Below, piece by piece: positions 50,261 through 61,011 of a stretch of DNA of 64,000 nt. A program made the position numbers and the translations under genes. The first letter of the stretch is position 1, and each line of letters starts with the position of its first letter. This DNA is from Cymbidium sinense (Eukaryota; Streptophyta; Magnoliopsida; Asparagales; Orchidaceae), in NCBI GenBank assembly GCA_021442155.1, contig CM038215.1, positions 273,771,014-273,835,013 of the forward strand, given 5' to 3'. The notes beneath the pieces were generated by a model that saw nothing but the letters and a program-made list of their open reading frames with translations, was not told the DNA's origin and made no database searches.

Positions 50261-51876
50261 TTTAGGGTTTAGGTTTATTAGGTTTTAAGGCTTAAGTCTA
50301 TTTTTTAGTCTTTTTAGTTACTTTAGGTTTAGGTTTAGGGTTTGGGGTTTAGGGTTTAGGGTTTAGGGTTTAGTGTTTAGGGTTTAGGATTTTAGATTTA
50401 TGCCGTTAGGGTTTAGGGTTAGGGTTTAGGGTTTAGTGTTTATGGTTTAGGGTTGTAGGGTTTAGGATTTAGGGTTTAGGGTTTAAGGTTTATGGTTTAG
50501 GGGATTTTTTTAAATAAAAAAATTAAGTAAACTGGTAGGTTTAGGTTTATTTAGTTTATGTAGTTTATTTTATATTTTTCTTTATCTTTATATTTTATGT
50601 TTATTTATTTTAGTTTAGGTTTTTTATTTTTGTTTATTTTTTAGGGTTTTGTTTAGGTTTATATTTATTTTTAGTCTAGTTTTTTTTTTTTTAGGTTCAA
50701 GTTTAAATTTTTTATTTTTAGGTTTAGGTTTTGGTTTTTATTTTATTTTTTTTAGGTTTTAGTTTTAGGTTTATAATTTTGGTTTATTATTAGGTTTTAT
50801 TTTAGTTTAATTTTATGTTTATTTTTAGTTTATCTTATTTTATTTTATTTTGGATTTAGGTTTAGTTTATTTTAGTTTTAGATTTAGGTTTTATTTATTT
50901 TAGTTTAGTTTATTTTAGTTTAGGTTTAGGTTTATTTTATTTTGTTCATTTTAAGTTTAGGTTTCATTTTTTTTAGTTTATGGTTTAGGTTATGTTTATT
51001 TATTTATTTTTACGTTTCAATTTTTATTTAGTTTTTATTTCATTTTATTTTAGGTTTATTTTATTTTTGTTTTACCTTTAGTTTTTATTTTATTTAGGTT
51101 TTTTATTTCTAGGTTTATTTTTTTAGTTTAATTTAGGTTATTATTTACTTTATTTTAATTTATTTTTTATTTTTTATATTATTATATTTTTAGGTTTAGA
51201 TTTATGTTTTAGTTTAGGTTTTTATTTTATTTATTTTTTTAATTTTATTTAGGTTTAGGTGTTTTATTTATGTTGTTTTTAGGTTTTATTTTGTTTAGGT
51301 TTAGGTTTAGAGTTGAGGGTTTTGAGTTTAAGGTTAGTTCTATGGTTAGGGTTTATGGTTATTTTTTATATTTTTATTTTTTTTAATTAAGTAAACTGGT
51401 AGGTTTAGGTTTATTTAGTCTATTTTTTATTTATTTTATTTTTTATTTTTATTAAAGTTTATTTTTTATTTATTTATTTTTTATTTAGTTTTTATTTTAT
51501 TATAATTTAGGTTTACTTTATTTTTATTTTAGGTTTAGTTTTTATTTTATTTAGGTTTTTTATTTTTTTAGTTTAGTTTAGGTTTTTATTTATTTTATTT
51601 TATTTTAGTTTTTAGTTTTTATTATTTATTTATTTCCTTTTAAGTTTAGGTTTTAATTAATGTTTATATTTTATTTTATTTATTTATTTTATTTTGGTTT
51701 ATGTTTTTTTTATTTATATTATTTTTAGGTTTTATTTAGTTTAGGTTTGCGTTGTAAGCTTTTTAGGGTTTAGGGTTAGTTTTATGTTTTGGGTTTTGGG
51801 TTTAGGGTTTGGGGTTTAGGGTTTATGGTTTAAGGTTTAGGCTTTAGGGTTTAGTGTTTAGGGTTTAGGTTTTAGG
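50261..51876 (+). repeat. Telomere-like array between GR-RBP copy 3 and LINE C
   Basis: Heptamer islands at about 50330-50500 and 51760-51870, anchors near 50524 (AATTAAGTAAACTGGTAGG) and 51388, with AT-rich stretches between. The conserved GR-RBP 5' flank (TTTATTAGG then TTTAGTTACTTTAGG) is at about 50272-50335. It ends with GGTTTTAGGTTCA at 51863-51875 against LINE C. Confidence 0.93.
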
Positions 51877-51999
51877 TTCAATGGCTCATCAAAAACCAAC
51901 TAAAATTAACAAGCCAAGAAAACTATAATCTGAGATAAGGTAATCTAGGGTTATCTAGATTGACCAAACCCCTTAATAGTTTAGGCAAATTTTGATTGT

Positions 52000-52840
52000 C
52001 AAATAAAGTGAAATCAGTTAAGTTGGCACCTAAAGTAGCCAAGAAATTAGCACAAGAATTACCTTCACAAAGGATATGAGAAATTTTATAACAAACTTAG
52101 AAAGAAGACTTTTAGTATGATTGAGAAGATAAAATAAATCAACATTTCCTATTCAATTAGAGTCTAGCATCTTAAGAAGCAAGAGCGCATCAACTTCAAT
52201 CTATATGTTGAGGAAACTTTTATTCAAACAAATTTCAATATCATTATTGATATGCATAAGCTCAATATAGATAATAGAGCAGGCTTTGAGAGGATACACA
52301 AAAGCACAAATGACAGTACCTTTAGAATCCCTAAGAATACCAATACAACCATATTTATTGGAAGCAATAGAACCAACAATATTCACTTTAATCAAATTTT
52401 CTTTGGGTTTGATCCAATGGATAATCCAAGCTCTTTTGTAAGAGTGAACATGTGAGAATGACACCTAATTTATTATCCACAAATTTACAGTCTCTAAAAT
52501 GAATGTTACTAATAAGATAAGCATTAAATAGAGCATGAATTTTTTCTTTGGTTCTAGCCAGGATCCTTTTATGGCTCATAGGAATACCACGATATTTAAC
52601 ATCATTTCTATCCATCCAGATGAACCAGATAAAGGTAATTGCAACTATAACTTTGATATGACCTTTCACAATTTTTTGGAAACATATTTCAAGAAGTTGA
52701 CATATGGAAAGAGAGCCATGAACATAGTTAGTATTAAATAAATCATCATACCATAACCATAATTTAGAAGCAATAGCACCATTGACAAAAACATGATTAA
52801 CATTTTCAACATGAAAGCAACAATAGCACTTTGATGGCAA
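52000..52840 (-). pseudogene. LINE C ORF2: zinc-finger-like and RNase H remnant
   Basis: The frame 52840-52388 contains MPSKCYCCFHVENVNHVFVN and TFIWFIWMDRNDVKYRGIPM, parallel to LINE A. RNase H follows in the frame 52464-52201: the first catalytic segment reads VNIVGSIAS instead of NTDAS/NTDGS, so the catalytic Asp is lost. YGCIGILRDSKGTVICAF and YIELMHINNDIEICL (Glu kept) follow. The ending around 52060-52020 (ACxFLATLGANLT-like) is readable in a shifted frame. Confidence 0.8.
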
Positions 52841-53699
52841 ATAAAACCCTTTATTCTAGAGCAAAGAGTCCACAGGAATAAAGTTATTCAAAATCCTCCA
52901 AGTTAAAACTGAATAAGAAATGGGAATGATATTATTCCAAAGTTTAATGAAAACATTATAGGAGTTTTTCTTATCTCTAATAAAAGTCCAAACCTCTTTA
53001 AGAACAAAATCACCATTGTAAGAAAGCTTCAAGAGAATTTGGTTAGGTTTGTTAGAGAAAATAGGGATATTTGTAAAGTTATCTAAAAGAGAAATAGAGA
53101 TATAATTCTCAAGTTTGTTCTCATTCCAAGTGTTATTATGCCAGAAAGAGTTAACTTTGATAGGTGCAGAAGAGTCGGTAACTATAAGGGAGTTAATAGA
53201 GCCATTGGCAATCCAATTATCTTGCTATAGGAAAGAAGAACCCGAATGAATACCCCAAGATATAAATGGTTTAGCAATCTATTTAATGGAGCAAAACCTT
53301 TTCCAAACTAGAGATTCACCAACTTTATAAGTAGAAATAAGAGGGTGTTTACCTTGGAAATATTTTTTTCATCATAAAATTAGCCCAAAAGCTATCATTC
53401 TTTCTAAAATTGCACCAGAGCTTATGAGAGAAGGCAGTAATAGCTTCATGAATCAAATTGCAACTGAGACCACCTTCACCCAAGGGACCACAACAGTTAT
53501 GCCAGGAAGTCCAATGCATTCTTTTAGTAGAATTATTAGATCACCAAAATAATTTATTAAGCAAGCGATCAATTTTGATAAGAGTAGCATTAGTGAGGAT
53601 AATAGTTTGAATCAAATAATAAGGCATTGAATTGGGAGTGCTTTAAGAATAGTGAGCCTGTCACCAAAGGAAAGTAAATGAAATTCCCAAATAAAAATT

Positions 53700-54971
53700 T
53701 TATTTAAAATTTTTTGAATTAACTCATCCAAAATATGGGATCATTTTGGATCTTTAAAAAGAGGAGCGCCCAAGTACTAAAGAGCAAGGTGTTGATTTTA
53801 AAGTTAGTGATATGAAGGATTTGATTAATTTTATTATTGGAGATGCTTGAAGAATTAATAAAACAACTTTTCTTATCATTGATAGATAGACTACTTTCTC
53901 TAAAAAATTTATTTAAAAAATATTGAGATTTTTGATATGATGAATAGAAGCATTGCAAAAAATAATGAAATTATCTACAAAGCTTAAATGAGAAACAGGA
54001 AGACCACCAAGAGTTCCAAAATATATATAAGGATTGTTTAAGAATAGATCATTGATGCACTTAGATAACTACTCAACAATAATAATAAATAAGGAAGGAG
54101 ATAAAGGATCACCTAGTCTTAGGCCATGGAAAGAAGGAAAGAAGCCCAAGGCTTCCCCATTAAGCAAAATAGAAAACCAAACATTATTAATACAATTTTT
54201 AATAAGAAAGATAAATTTTTCATAAAACCTAAAAAAATTCAGAATATTGATAAGGAAATCCCAAGAGATATTATCAAAAGCTTTGGTAATATCTAATTTG
54301 AACTTAATGTTGCAACCTCTAATCTTAGCATCAAAATCATGAACTAATTGGTGAGAAAGCAGAATATTATCAGAAATAGATCTAGCTCTAACAAAACTAG
54401 TTTGGTTTAGAGAGATAATCCTATGAAGTAAAAGAACCTATTTATTTATTTTGAAAATCAACTTATTGAAGAAGGTTCAAAGAATAAAAGGTCTAAAATC
54501 ACTCCAATAGTCCGGATCATCTTTCTTAGGTTTGAGAATAACATAAGTGCTAGAAAAGTATCTAGGAAAAGGATTACCATTAAAAAAATCAATCACAACC
54601 TCAACCAAATTATTTTTAATAATATACCAGCATTTTTCAAAAAATTGGGTAGTGAAATCCTCCGGAGCAGAAATAGAATCTATGTTCATGCTATTAAGAA
54701 CTTTAAAATTTTTCTCTTCATTAGGTATAATAATAAGCAAATCATTATCATTATTGGTTATAATAGAAGGAATTAAGTGTGATTTAGAAATAGCTTCATA
54801 AGAAAAACTCTTATTAAGCATATTTTTAAAGTAATTAATGGTCAAATCCTTAATATTATTATTCTTCATAATCCATTCTCCATTATCATCTTTATTTTTT
54901 TGAATATTATTTAAAGCTTTCTTTTTATTAACTAAAGCATTGAAATATCTAGTATTTCTGTCACCATCCAC
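53700..54971 (-). pseudogene. LINE C ORF2: reverse transcriptase remnant, catalytic Asp lost
   Basis: The frame 54971-54477 (164 codons) covers DGDRNTRYFNALVNKKKALN and NPFPRYFSSTYVILKPKKDD, the L1 RT N-terminal region. The frame 53958-53719 covers FFRESSLSINDKKSC after the catalytic box. The box itself (minus strand near 53978-53970) reads FVDNFII, where LINE B has FADDFII, so the second Asp is Asn and the enzyme is inactive. Confidence 0.85.
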
Positions 54972-54981
54972 AATATGTTTG

Positions 54982-55993
54982 CTAGTAGCTTTTTAGTGGT
55001 AAAGTGTCTTTCATATTTTGAAAATAAATAAGTTTACCTTTCACCTCAGTCAAGTCTTTAATCTTAGTAGGATCAAACATAACAGAGACTTCAAGATCAC
55101 AAACCATTTCTTTGATATTAGCAAAAATGTTTTTAAAATAATGATGTTCCACAAACCCATATTTTATTTTAAGTCTTTTAAGCTTAAACCAAAATCTATT
55201 CATCCCCATAAAAGAATTGTCAGGATGTAAGGGTGCTTTCCAATTGTTAGCCACAACATTAAAGAAATCATTTTGCTGAACCCACATGTTCTGAAATCAA
55301 AAATTGGAGAAATTTTTTAATCTATTAGAGTTATCTTTAATAGAAACCAATAGAGGATCATGATCTGATAAGGTTCTACTTCAATGATTGATAGAATTAA
55401 TAGGAAATTATGTAATCCAATGAGTATTAAAAATAATCCGGTACAACCTTTGCCAAAGTCTAGAGTTTTGCCAAGTAAAATTTGAACCCTTAAAGCCAAT
55501 ATCAAACAAATTGCAATCAAGGATCATATTGGAAAATTCTTCCATTGACTGAATATTAGGAGAGAAACCACTGCTTCATTTAGAAGAGAATAAAATAGTG
55601 TTGAAATCCCCACCAACAAACCAAGGTTTATTGACAAAGGTAGCAAAATTCCTCAAATTTTCCCAAAGAAGATTTCTACCAGATCTATTTCAAGATGCAA
55701 AGACAAAAGAGCCCAAAACACAATACTCACCATAAGATATTTGAGCAATGACAACTTGTTGAAAATCATCAAGAATAGAAACCTCCGCAAAATTATTCCA
55801 AAAAAAACAAAATTTTACTACTAACATTAGAGAAACATTTATTTAAATCTATCATTCTGACAACATGGTTAATTTGTTTTTGCATGAATAAGAGGCTCCA
55901 AAATAATAAGTAAAGAAATATTATGAATATGACAAAGGTTTCTAGTATGGTTATGAATAGATAGATAATCGATCCCTCTATCATTCCAAACAA
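54982..55993 (-). pseudogene. LINE C ORF2: APE-type endonuclease remnant
   Basis: Near 55990-55880, one frame reads WNDRGIDYLSIHNHTRNLCH followed by ILEPLIHAK, the conserved start of plant LINE endonucleases (Asn and Glu metal-site segments). Later text near 55500-55320 matches the LINE B segment with SNYAWKNSRLWQ and the following DHDP/SDH region. The frame 55287-54982 covers the endonuclease-RT linker (NWKAPLHPDNSFMGMNRFWF). Frames change repeatedly. Confidence 0.75.
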
Positions 55994-56074
55994 GAAATTA
56001 AATAGAAGGAAAAAAAAGGGGTTAGAAAAGGTTAATTAAGAGAGGAGAGGGAGGTCGCAGTAGATCTAGTTGTT

Positions 56075-57540
56075 TTAGACAATTTGGGAGGGATTTAACA
56101 TTTTTTTCTTTTTGGCATGATAAGTTTGAAAACCATTTCCTTTTCCCATATAATCATCATCCATGAAGGATTTAGCAGCATTAGTCATAGATTTAACAGA
56201 ATCCTTCTGTATAGAAGTGAGTTCTCCTTCTTCCAAGTTATTAGAATTTATTAAAGGAAATTGAGCATCGTGTATAGCAAGTGAGGGATATGAAATAGAT
56301 TTATTATGAAGGCAAGTGTGAACATCCAACCCTTCTTCTTCAATACCCATATTATTTGACAAAACCAAATCTTTTTAAGAATTTAAATCATCCTTAACTA
56401 AAGTAAAGTCAAGTTTTTCAAATTGAATATCATGAGAAACCAAAGCAATATTCTCCCTTGAATTCGAATGATGCATAACATTGATATCCTCATTAATATT
56501 TTCAATTAAAGCATCATTTTCATTAATCAAAACTGGTAAGGATGTGAGGATCAACTTAGATGAAAAAAGAATCATCTCCTAAACATTATTTTCCACATTA
56601 GAAACCTTCAATTGCATAGAAGAAATAAGAGGTAAAACAACCTTATTAGAAACATTCAATGAATCCTTTTTTTCTAAATTAACTTTTTGATATTTAACAG
56701 TGGTCAGCCTAGGGTTAGGAACAATAGTTTCCTTAACAGGAATTTTCCTTTTTAGGTGAGGATGCATAATGAAACATTCAGGATTATCATGCTCGTGGAT
56801 TTTACAATGTGAACAATAGATAGGAAAATTTTTAAAATCAACTTTCTGCATATAATAGTAATTTTAATATCTGAACTAGGTTTCTTTGGGGTGCTTCTTG
56901 GTAATGTCCAATTCAATAAAGGTTCTAGCAAGAGAAGGTCATGATTTTGTAGCTGTTTCTTGATCAATTTGCAATGGTCAGCCAAATAAAGCATCCACAA
57001 TACAAAAAAATTCATGATTAATAAAATGTATTTGCATATTGGGGAGAGAAATCCAAACCATAATACTAGGGGATTCCTCCCTAATATCAAATAGAGGAGT
57101 CCATTTCAGCAACCTCATTTGAAATTTGAAAACAAACTAAGAATGATGAGCAAAACACACGAGTAATCCAAATCATTTGTTAACTAAATCAAAATGTGGC
57201 GAGGATTAATTAAACCAATCATAAAAGCACCGAAAACTTTCAGACTATGAAAGAAATAGTGAATGTTTTCCAGATTCGGCCTATGAAGAGTAAACTTTCC
57301 AATCAAAGTGAATTCAAATGGATTTGCAAGCTTTTCCACAATCAGATCAAAGCACATAACCATAGGCATGCCTTGAAAAGAAGTCAAACTAAGTTTCAGG
57401 GACTCACATGAATAGCTATCCTTACCAGTAAAAATGTCTTTGAATGATTTTGAAGAAGCCAAAGCCAAGGTAGTTGATTCCCTAGTAGGATCCATTGGAT
57501 CCGTTAGTGTCCCCCACAGAATCATTAGGAAACATGCCAA
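56075..57540 (-). pseudogene. LINE C ORF1 (DUF4283-like, CCHC zinc knuckle)
   Basis: The best-kept ORF1 of the window. The frame 57540-57184 (118 codons) includes ALASSKSFKDIFTGKDSY and LANPFEFTLIGKFTLHRPNL, a DUF4283-like core found in plant LINE ORF1 proteins. After a frameshift, the frame 56851-56579 holds a zinc knuckle CSHCKIHEHDNPEC (C-x2-C-x4-H-x4-C, all four ligands present) at about residues 14-27. An acidic, poorly conserved linker follows (56575-56375, 56368-56075), ending GKGNGFQTYHAKKKK, a basic tail. The protein would bind LINE RNA. At least three frame breaks prevent translation as one product. Confidence 0.8.
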
Positions 57541-57778
57541 ACCACGGCGTCACTCCAAGTAAAACACAAAAGCGGCCAACGACCATCAATTCCAGAAGGA
57601 ATTTAGTGAGAATCATGCTAAACAGCCTTCAAGTAGCGACTAGAAAGCCAAAAATGAGAGGGGAAAAGGGGAATCGCCAAACCATGTGGTCGAGGGCTCG
57701 AGCAGTGGGTGGGTTTGGTGATGTGTACAAAGGGCAGGGACTAAGTCAATGTGAACTAATGACTCACGCTTACTAGAA

Positions 57779-59457
57779 ATTTAGGTTTAGGATTAGATTT
57801 ATTAGATTTTAGGGTTTATGTTTATTTTTTTAATTTATTTTGTTACTTTACATTCAGATTTACGGTTTGGGGTTTAGGGTTTAGGGTTTAGGGTTAGGGT
57901 TTAGGGTTTAGGGTTTAGGTGTAGGGATTAAGGTTTAGGGTTTAGGGTTTTGGGGTTTATGCATTTAGGGTTTATGGTTAGTTTGGGTCAGTGGTAGGTT
58001 TAGGATTTAAAGTTTAGGGTTTTTTTAAATTAAACCCAAGAGGTTTAGGTTTATTTAGTTTATTTAGTTAACTTAGTTTATTTTTTATTTATTTTCGTTT
58101 ATTTTTTCTTTTTATTTAGTTTTGTTTATTTATTTTAGGTTTATTTATTTAAGTTTTTTTATTTTGTTATCTTTTAGGTTTAGGTTTAGTTGTAGGTTTA
58201 TTTTTTAGGTTTAGGTTTTAGATATTAGGGTTTAGGGTCACTAGAGATTTAGGGGCCCAGGGTTTAGGGCCTGGCCTGGGTTGGGGCTTTTAGGTCAGGG
58301 CTCAGGGTCCGCCTAGTGCTCAGCTTTAGGGCTTAGGGTTTGTGGTTTTGGGTCAGGGTCACAATGTGGGGTCAGAGTTTGGTTTTAGTTTTTAGTGAGG
58401 TTTAGGGTTTAGGGTTTATGGTTTAGGGTTTTAGGTTTTTTGGTAGGTTTAGGTTAGTTTTAGGATTTAAGGCTACTACAGATATTTTTTTAAAATTTTC
58501 ATTGGGTGGCCTAGGTTTAGGTTTTAGGTTTAGGGTTTAGGTTTAGTTTAAGTTTATTTTTAAATTAAGTAAACCATTAGATTTAGGTTTTATTTATTTA
58601 TTATTTTTTTTATTTATTTTAATTTATTCAATCTTTTTATTTAGGTTTATTTTTTTATTTTTTATTTAATTTATTTTATTTTTAATTTAGGTGTTTTATT
58701 TTAGTTTATTTTTAGGTTTAGGTTTAAGTTTATGTTTATTTCTTAGTTTAGTTTTATTATTATTTTATTTTTTAGGTTTATGTTTTATTTTTTATTTTTA
58801 GATTTAGGTTTAGATTTTTATTCTATTTTTTTAAGTTTAGGTTTTAGATTATTATTTTAGGCTTATAATTAGGTTTTATTTTTTAGTTTAGGTTTAGGTT
58901 TAGTTTTAGTTTATTTTATTTTATTTATATAGCATTAGGTTTAGGTTTAGGTTTAGGTTTAATTTATTTTTTTATTTTTGGTTTAGGTTATATTTTTTTA
59001 TTTATTTTTAGGTTTATTTTTTTGCTTAGTTTTTTATTTTGTTTTTATTTTATTTTATTTTAGGTTTATTTTGTTTTTATTTTTCATTTATTTTCTATTT
59101 TATTTAGGTTTTATATTTTTAGGTTTATTTTATTTTTTAGTTCAGTTTAGATTTTTATTTATTTTATTTAATTTAGATTTTATTTTTTCTTTTATTTTTT
59201 TTGGTTTAGGTTTTTTATTTATTTTATTTTTAAGTTTTATTTAGTTTAAGTTTAGGTTTTAGGTTTTGTTTTCTGGGTTTATGGTTTGGGGGTTTGGGGA
59301 TTAGGGTTTGGTTATGGTTCATGGTGTAGGTTTAGGGTTTAGGATTTAGGGTTTAGGGTTAGGGTTTTTTTATGTTTATTTTTAGTGTTCAGGGTTTAGG
59401 GTTTAAGTTTTAGGTTTAGGGTTTAGGTTTTAGTTTAGGGTTTTTAGTTTTTAGTTT
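57779..59457 (+). repeat. Telomere-like array with a GC-richer patch
   Basis: Islands at about 57860-58020, 58230-58560 and 59270-59450; anchors near 58030 and 58563. The first 110 bp after LINE C match the flank found at the GR-RBP 5' edges. The stretch about 58235-58400 (GGGCCCAGGG, GGCCTGGCCTGGG, GGTCCGCC) is far richer in G and C than anything else in the arrays. No genes. Confidence 0.92.
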
Positions 59458-59942
59458 CTTTTAATAGAGAACAAATTCATATTCAACATTTCTTCTTTTT
59501 GATTTCAATAACTAAGTAACACACCAGGTTTTCTAAGACACAAGTGATGACATAGATCAATAATGACCATGTAGAAAATAAATAAAAAGCCCTAGATAAC
59601 TAGAACCATCTCTATTGTATAGACACACTTCCATAAGCAGTTAATCGGATTGGTCATCCTTCAGTTTCTTTAATTCCCATTAGAACCACCCCGCCCTCTC
59701 GAGTAGCTGGATCCACCATCATATCCCCGATCTCTTCCTCGACCACCACCATGGCTGTAACCTCCATCACTCCACCCACCTCCATAACCACCATAACTCC
59801 GACCACCACCTCCATATCCACCAACACCTCCATATCCCGCACCATCTCTGTGACAACCACTGCCTCCACCTTCGCCTCTACCACCAGATCTAGATTGACC
59901 CTAGTTGACCATAATGTTCCTGCCAATAAGGTTTTTCCCATT
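59458..59942 (-). pseudogene. GR-RBP 3'-end fragment, copy 4 (longest coding part)
   Basis: Sense starts at CCTAAG|AATGGG (59942). The glycine frame encodes NGKNLIGRNIMVN, an in-frame stop, then GQSRSGGRGEGGGSGCHR, GYGGGGRSYGGYGGG and GGRGRDRGYDGG, ending SRGRGGSNGN and a stop. The first part corresponds to the end of the RRM of plant GR-RBPs and the rest to the Gly/Arg/Tyr tail. The 3' untranslated region follows to GTTGAATATGAATTTGTTCTCTATTAAAA. The open frame 59941-59654 is the shifted, Val/Met-rich reading of the same DNA. The missing RRM core and the early stop make it a pseudogene. Confidence 0.85.
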
Positions 59943-60578
59943 CTTAGGGTTTAGGGTTAAGTTTAGGTTTATTACATTTTAGTGTTTAGGTTTATTTTTT
60001 AATTAATTTAGTTACTTTAAGTATAGGTTTAGGGTTTGGGATTTAGAGTTTAGGGTTTAGGATTTAGGGTTTAGTGTTTATGATTTTATGGTTAGGGAGG
60101 TTAGATTTAGGATTTAGGGAGGGTTTAGATTTTTGGTTTAGGGTTTAGGTTTAGCCCAGCAGGCAGTTATAAGTTTAGTGCAGGTTTGGGTTTAGGTTAA
60201 TTTTAGGGTTTAAGCTTTAATGTTTACATTTTGGAGGGAGGATTTAGGATTTTTTTAAATTAAGAAACCAGAGTTTTAGGTTTATTTAGTTTACTTTGTT
60301 TAGGGTTTATGATCATATAGGGTTGGAGGGTAGGGTTTAGGGTTTAGATTTTAGGGTTTACATTTAGGGTTTAGTGGAGAGTTTAGGGTTTATGTGCAGG
60401 TGGGGTTTATCATCATTCCGGTTTAGGGTTTAGGGTTAGTTTTAGGTTTTAGGGTTTAGGGTTACTGATTTTATTATTTTTTATTTTTTATTTTTAGAGT
60501 TTAGGGTTTATGGTTTAGGTTTTAGGTTTAGGGTTCAGGTATTAGTTTAGTGTTTAAGGTTTTTATTTTTTGTATTTA
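59943..60578 (+). repeat. Telomere-like array between GR-RBP copies 4 and 5
   Basis: Contains the conserved GR-RBP 5' flank (59945-60040), a mixed heptamer island, an anchor near 60258, and a second island at 60300-60475. The flank before copy 5 (GGTTTAGGGTTCAGGTATTA, 60525-60544) matches those of copies 2 and 6. Confidence 0.92.
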
Positions 60579-61011
60579 TTTTTTTAATAAAGAATAAATT
60601 TAGATTCAACATTTCTTTTTTTCAATTTGATCAACCTAGTAACACACAAAGTTTCCTAAGACCTAAGCAATTACATAAATAAAAAATGAGCAAACATAGA
60701 GAAAATCAAAAACCCTAGATAACTAGAACAGTCACTATCTTAAAGACATAATCCATAAGTAGCAGGTTGAGTTGGCTGTTCTTTAATTTCTCCAGTAACC
60801 ATCAAAACCACCACAACCTCTCGAGTAGCGGGATCCACCATCATATCCCCGATCTCTCCCTACATCACCACCACTCCTATAACCTCTGTCATTCCTACTT
60901 CCTCCATAACCACCAATGCTTTGACCACCACCTCCATATCCACCAGAACCACCAGATCTAGACTGAGCCTATTTGACGATGATGATCCTGCCATCAAGGT
61001 TCTACCCATTC
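60579..61011 (-). pseudogene. GR-RBP 3'-end fragment, copy 5
   Basis: Sense starts at CCCTAAG|AATGGGTAGAACC (61011). The text corresponds to NG-NLDGRIIIVK-like RRM end, a stop, AQSRSGGSGGYGGGGQSIGG, YGGSRNDRGYRSGGDVGRDR, GYDGGSRYSRGCGGFDGYWR and a stop. The 3' untranslated region ends GTTGAATCTAAATTTATTCTTTATTAAAAA. The coding end (GYWR then stop) looks like a natural GR-RBP C-terminus. The antisense frame 60767-60961 (His/Ser-rich) is its complement. No RRM core. Confidence 0.82.

Larger units (their letters stand above)
51877..57778 (-). mobile_element. LINE C: L1-type LINE with complete 5' region, 3'-truncated
   Basis: In transcription order from about 57778: 5' UTR, ORF1 (57540-56075), ORF2 endonuclease (55993-54982), RT (54971-53700), zinc-finger-like and RNase H (52840-52000), and only about 130 bp beyond the ORF2 end. 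It stops at 51877 just after GTTTTTGATGAGCCATTG and joins telomere-like DNA without poly(A). A LINE with a long 5' part but no 3' end is not a normal target-primed product, so a later deletion or recombination is likely. Both flanks resemble the flanks of the GR-RBP fragments. Sense is the CCCTAAA strand. All ORFs are broken. Confidence 0.9.

Noticed and set aside
59654..59941. Val/Met-rich open frame as a gene
   Set aside because: It is the shifted reading of the Gly-rich region of GR-RBP copy 4. The same applies to 19832-20059 and 49989-50204.
19825..59942. Large palindrome centred on LINE B (GR-RBP, LINE A, array | array, LINE C, GR-RBP)
   Set aside because: The mirror order is suggestive, but LINE A is 5'-truncated with a full 3' end and LINE C has its 5' region but no 3' end. 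They are separate insertions, and the distances do not match.
60579..61011. Functional GR-RBP gene
   Set aside because: The RRM core is absent, a stop lies between the RRM end and the glycine tail, and there is no upstream exon, only array sequence.
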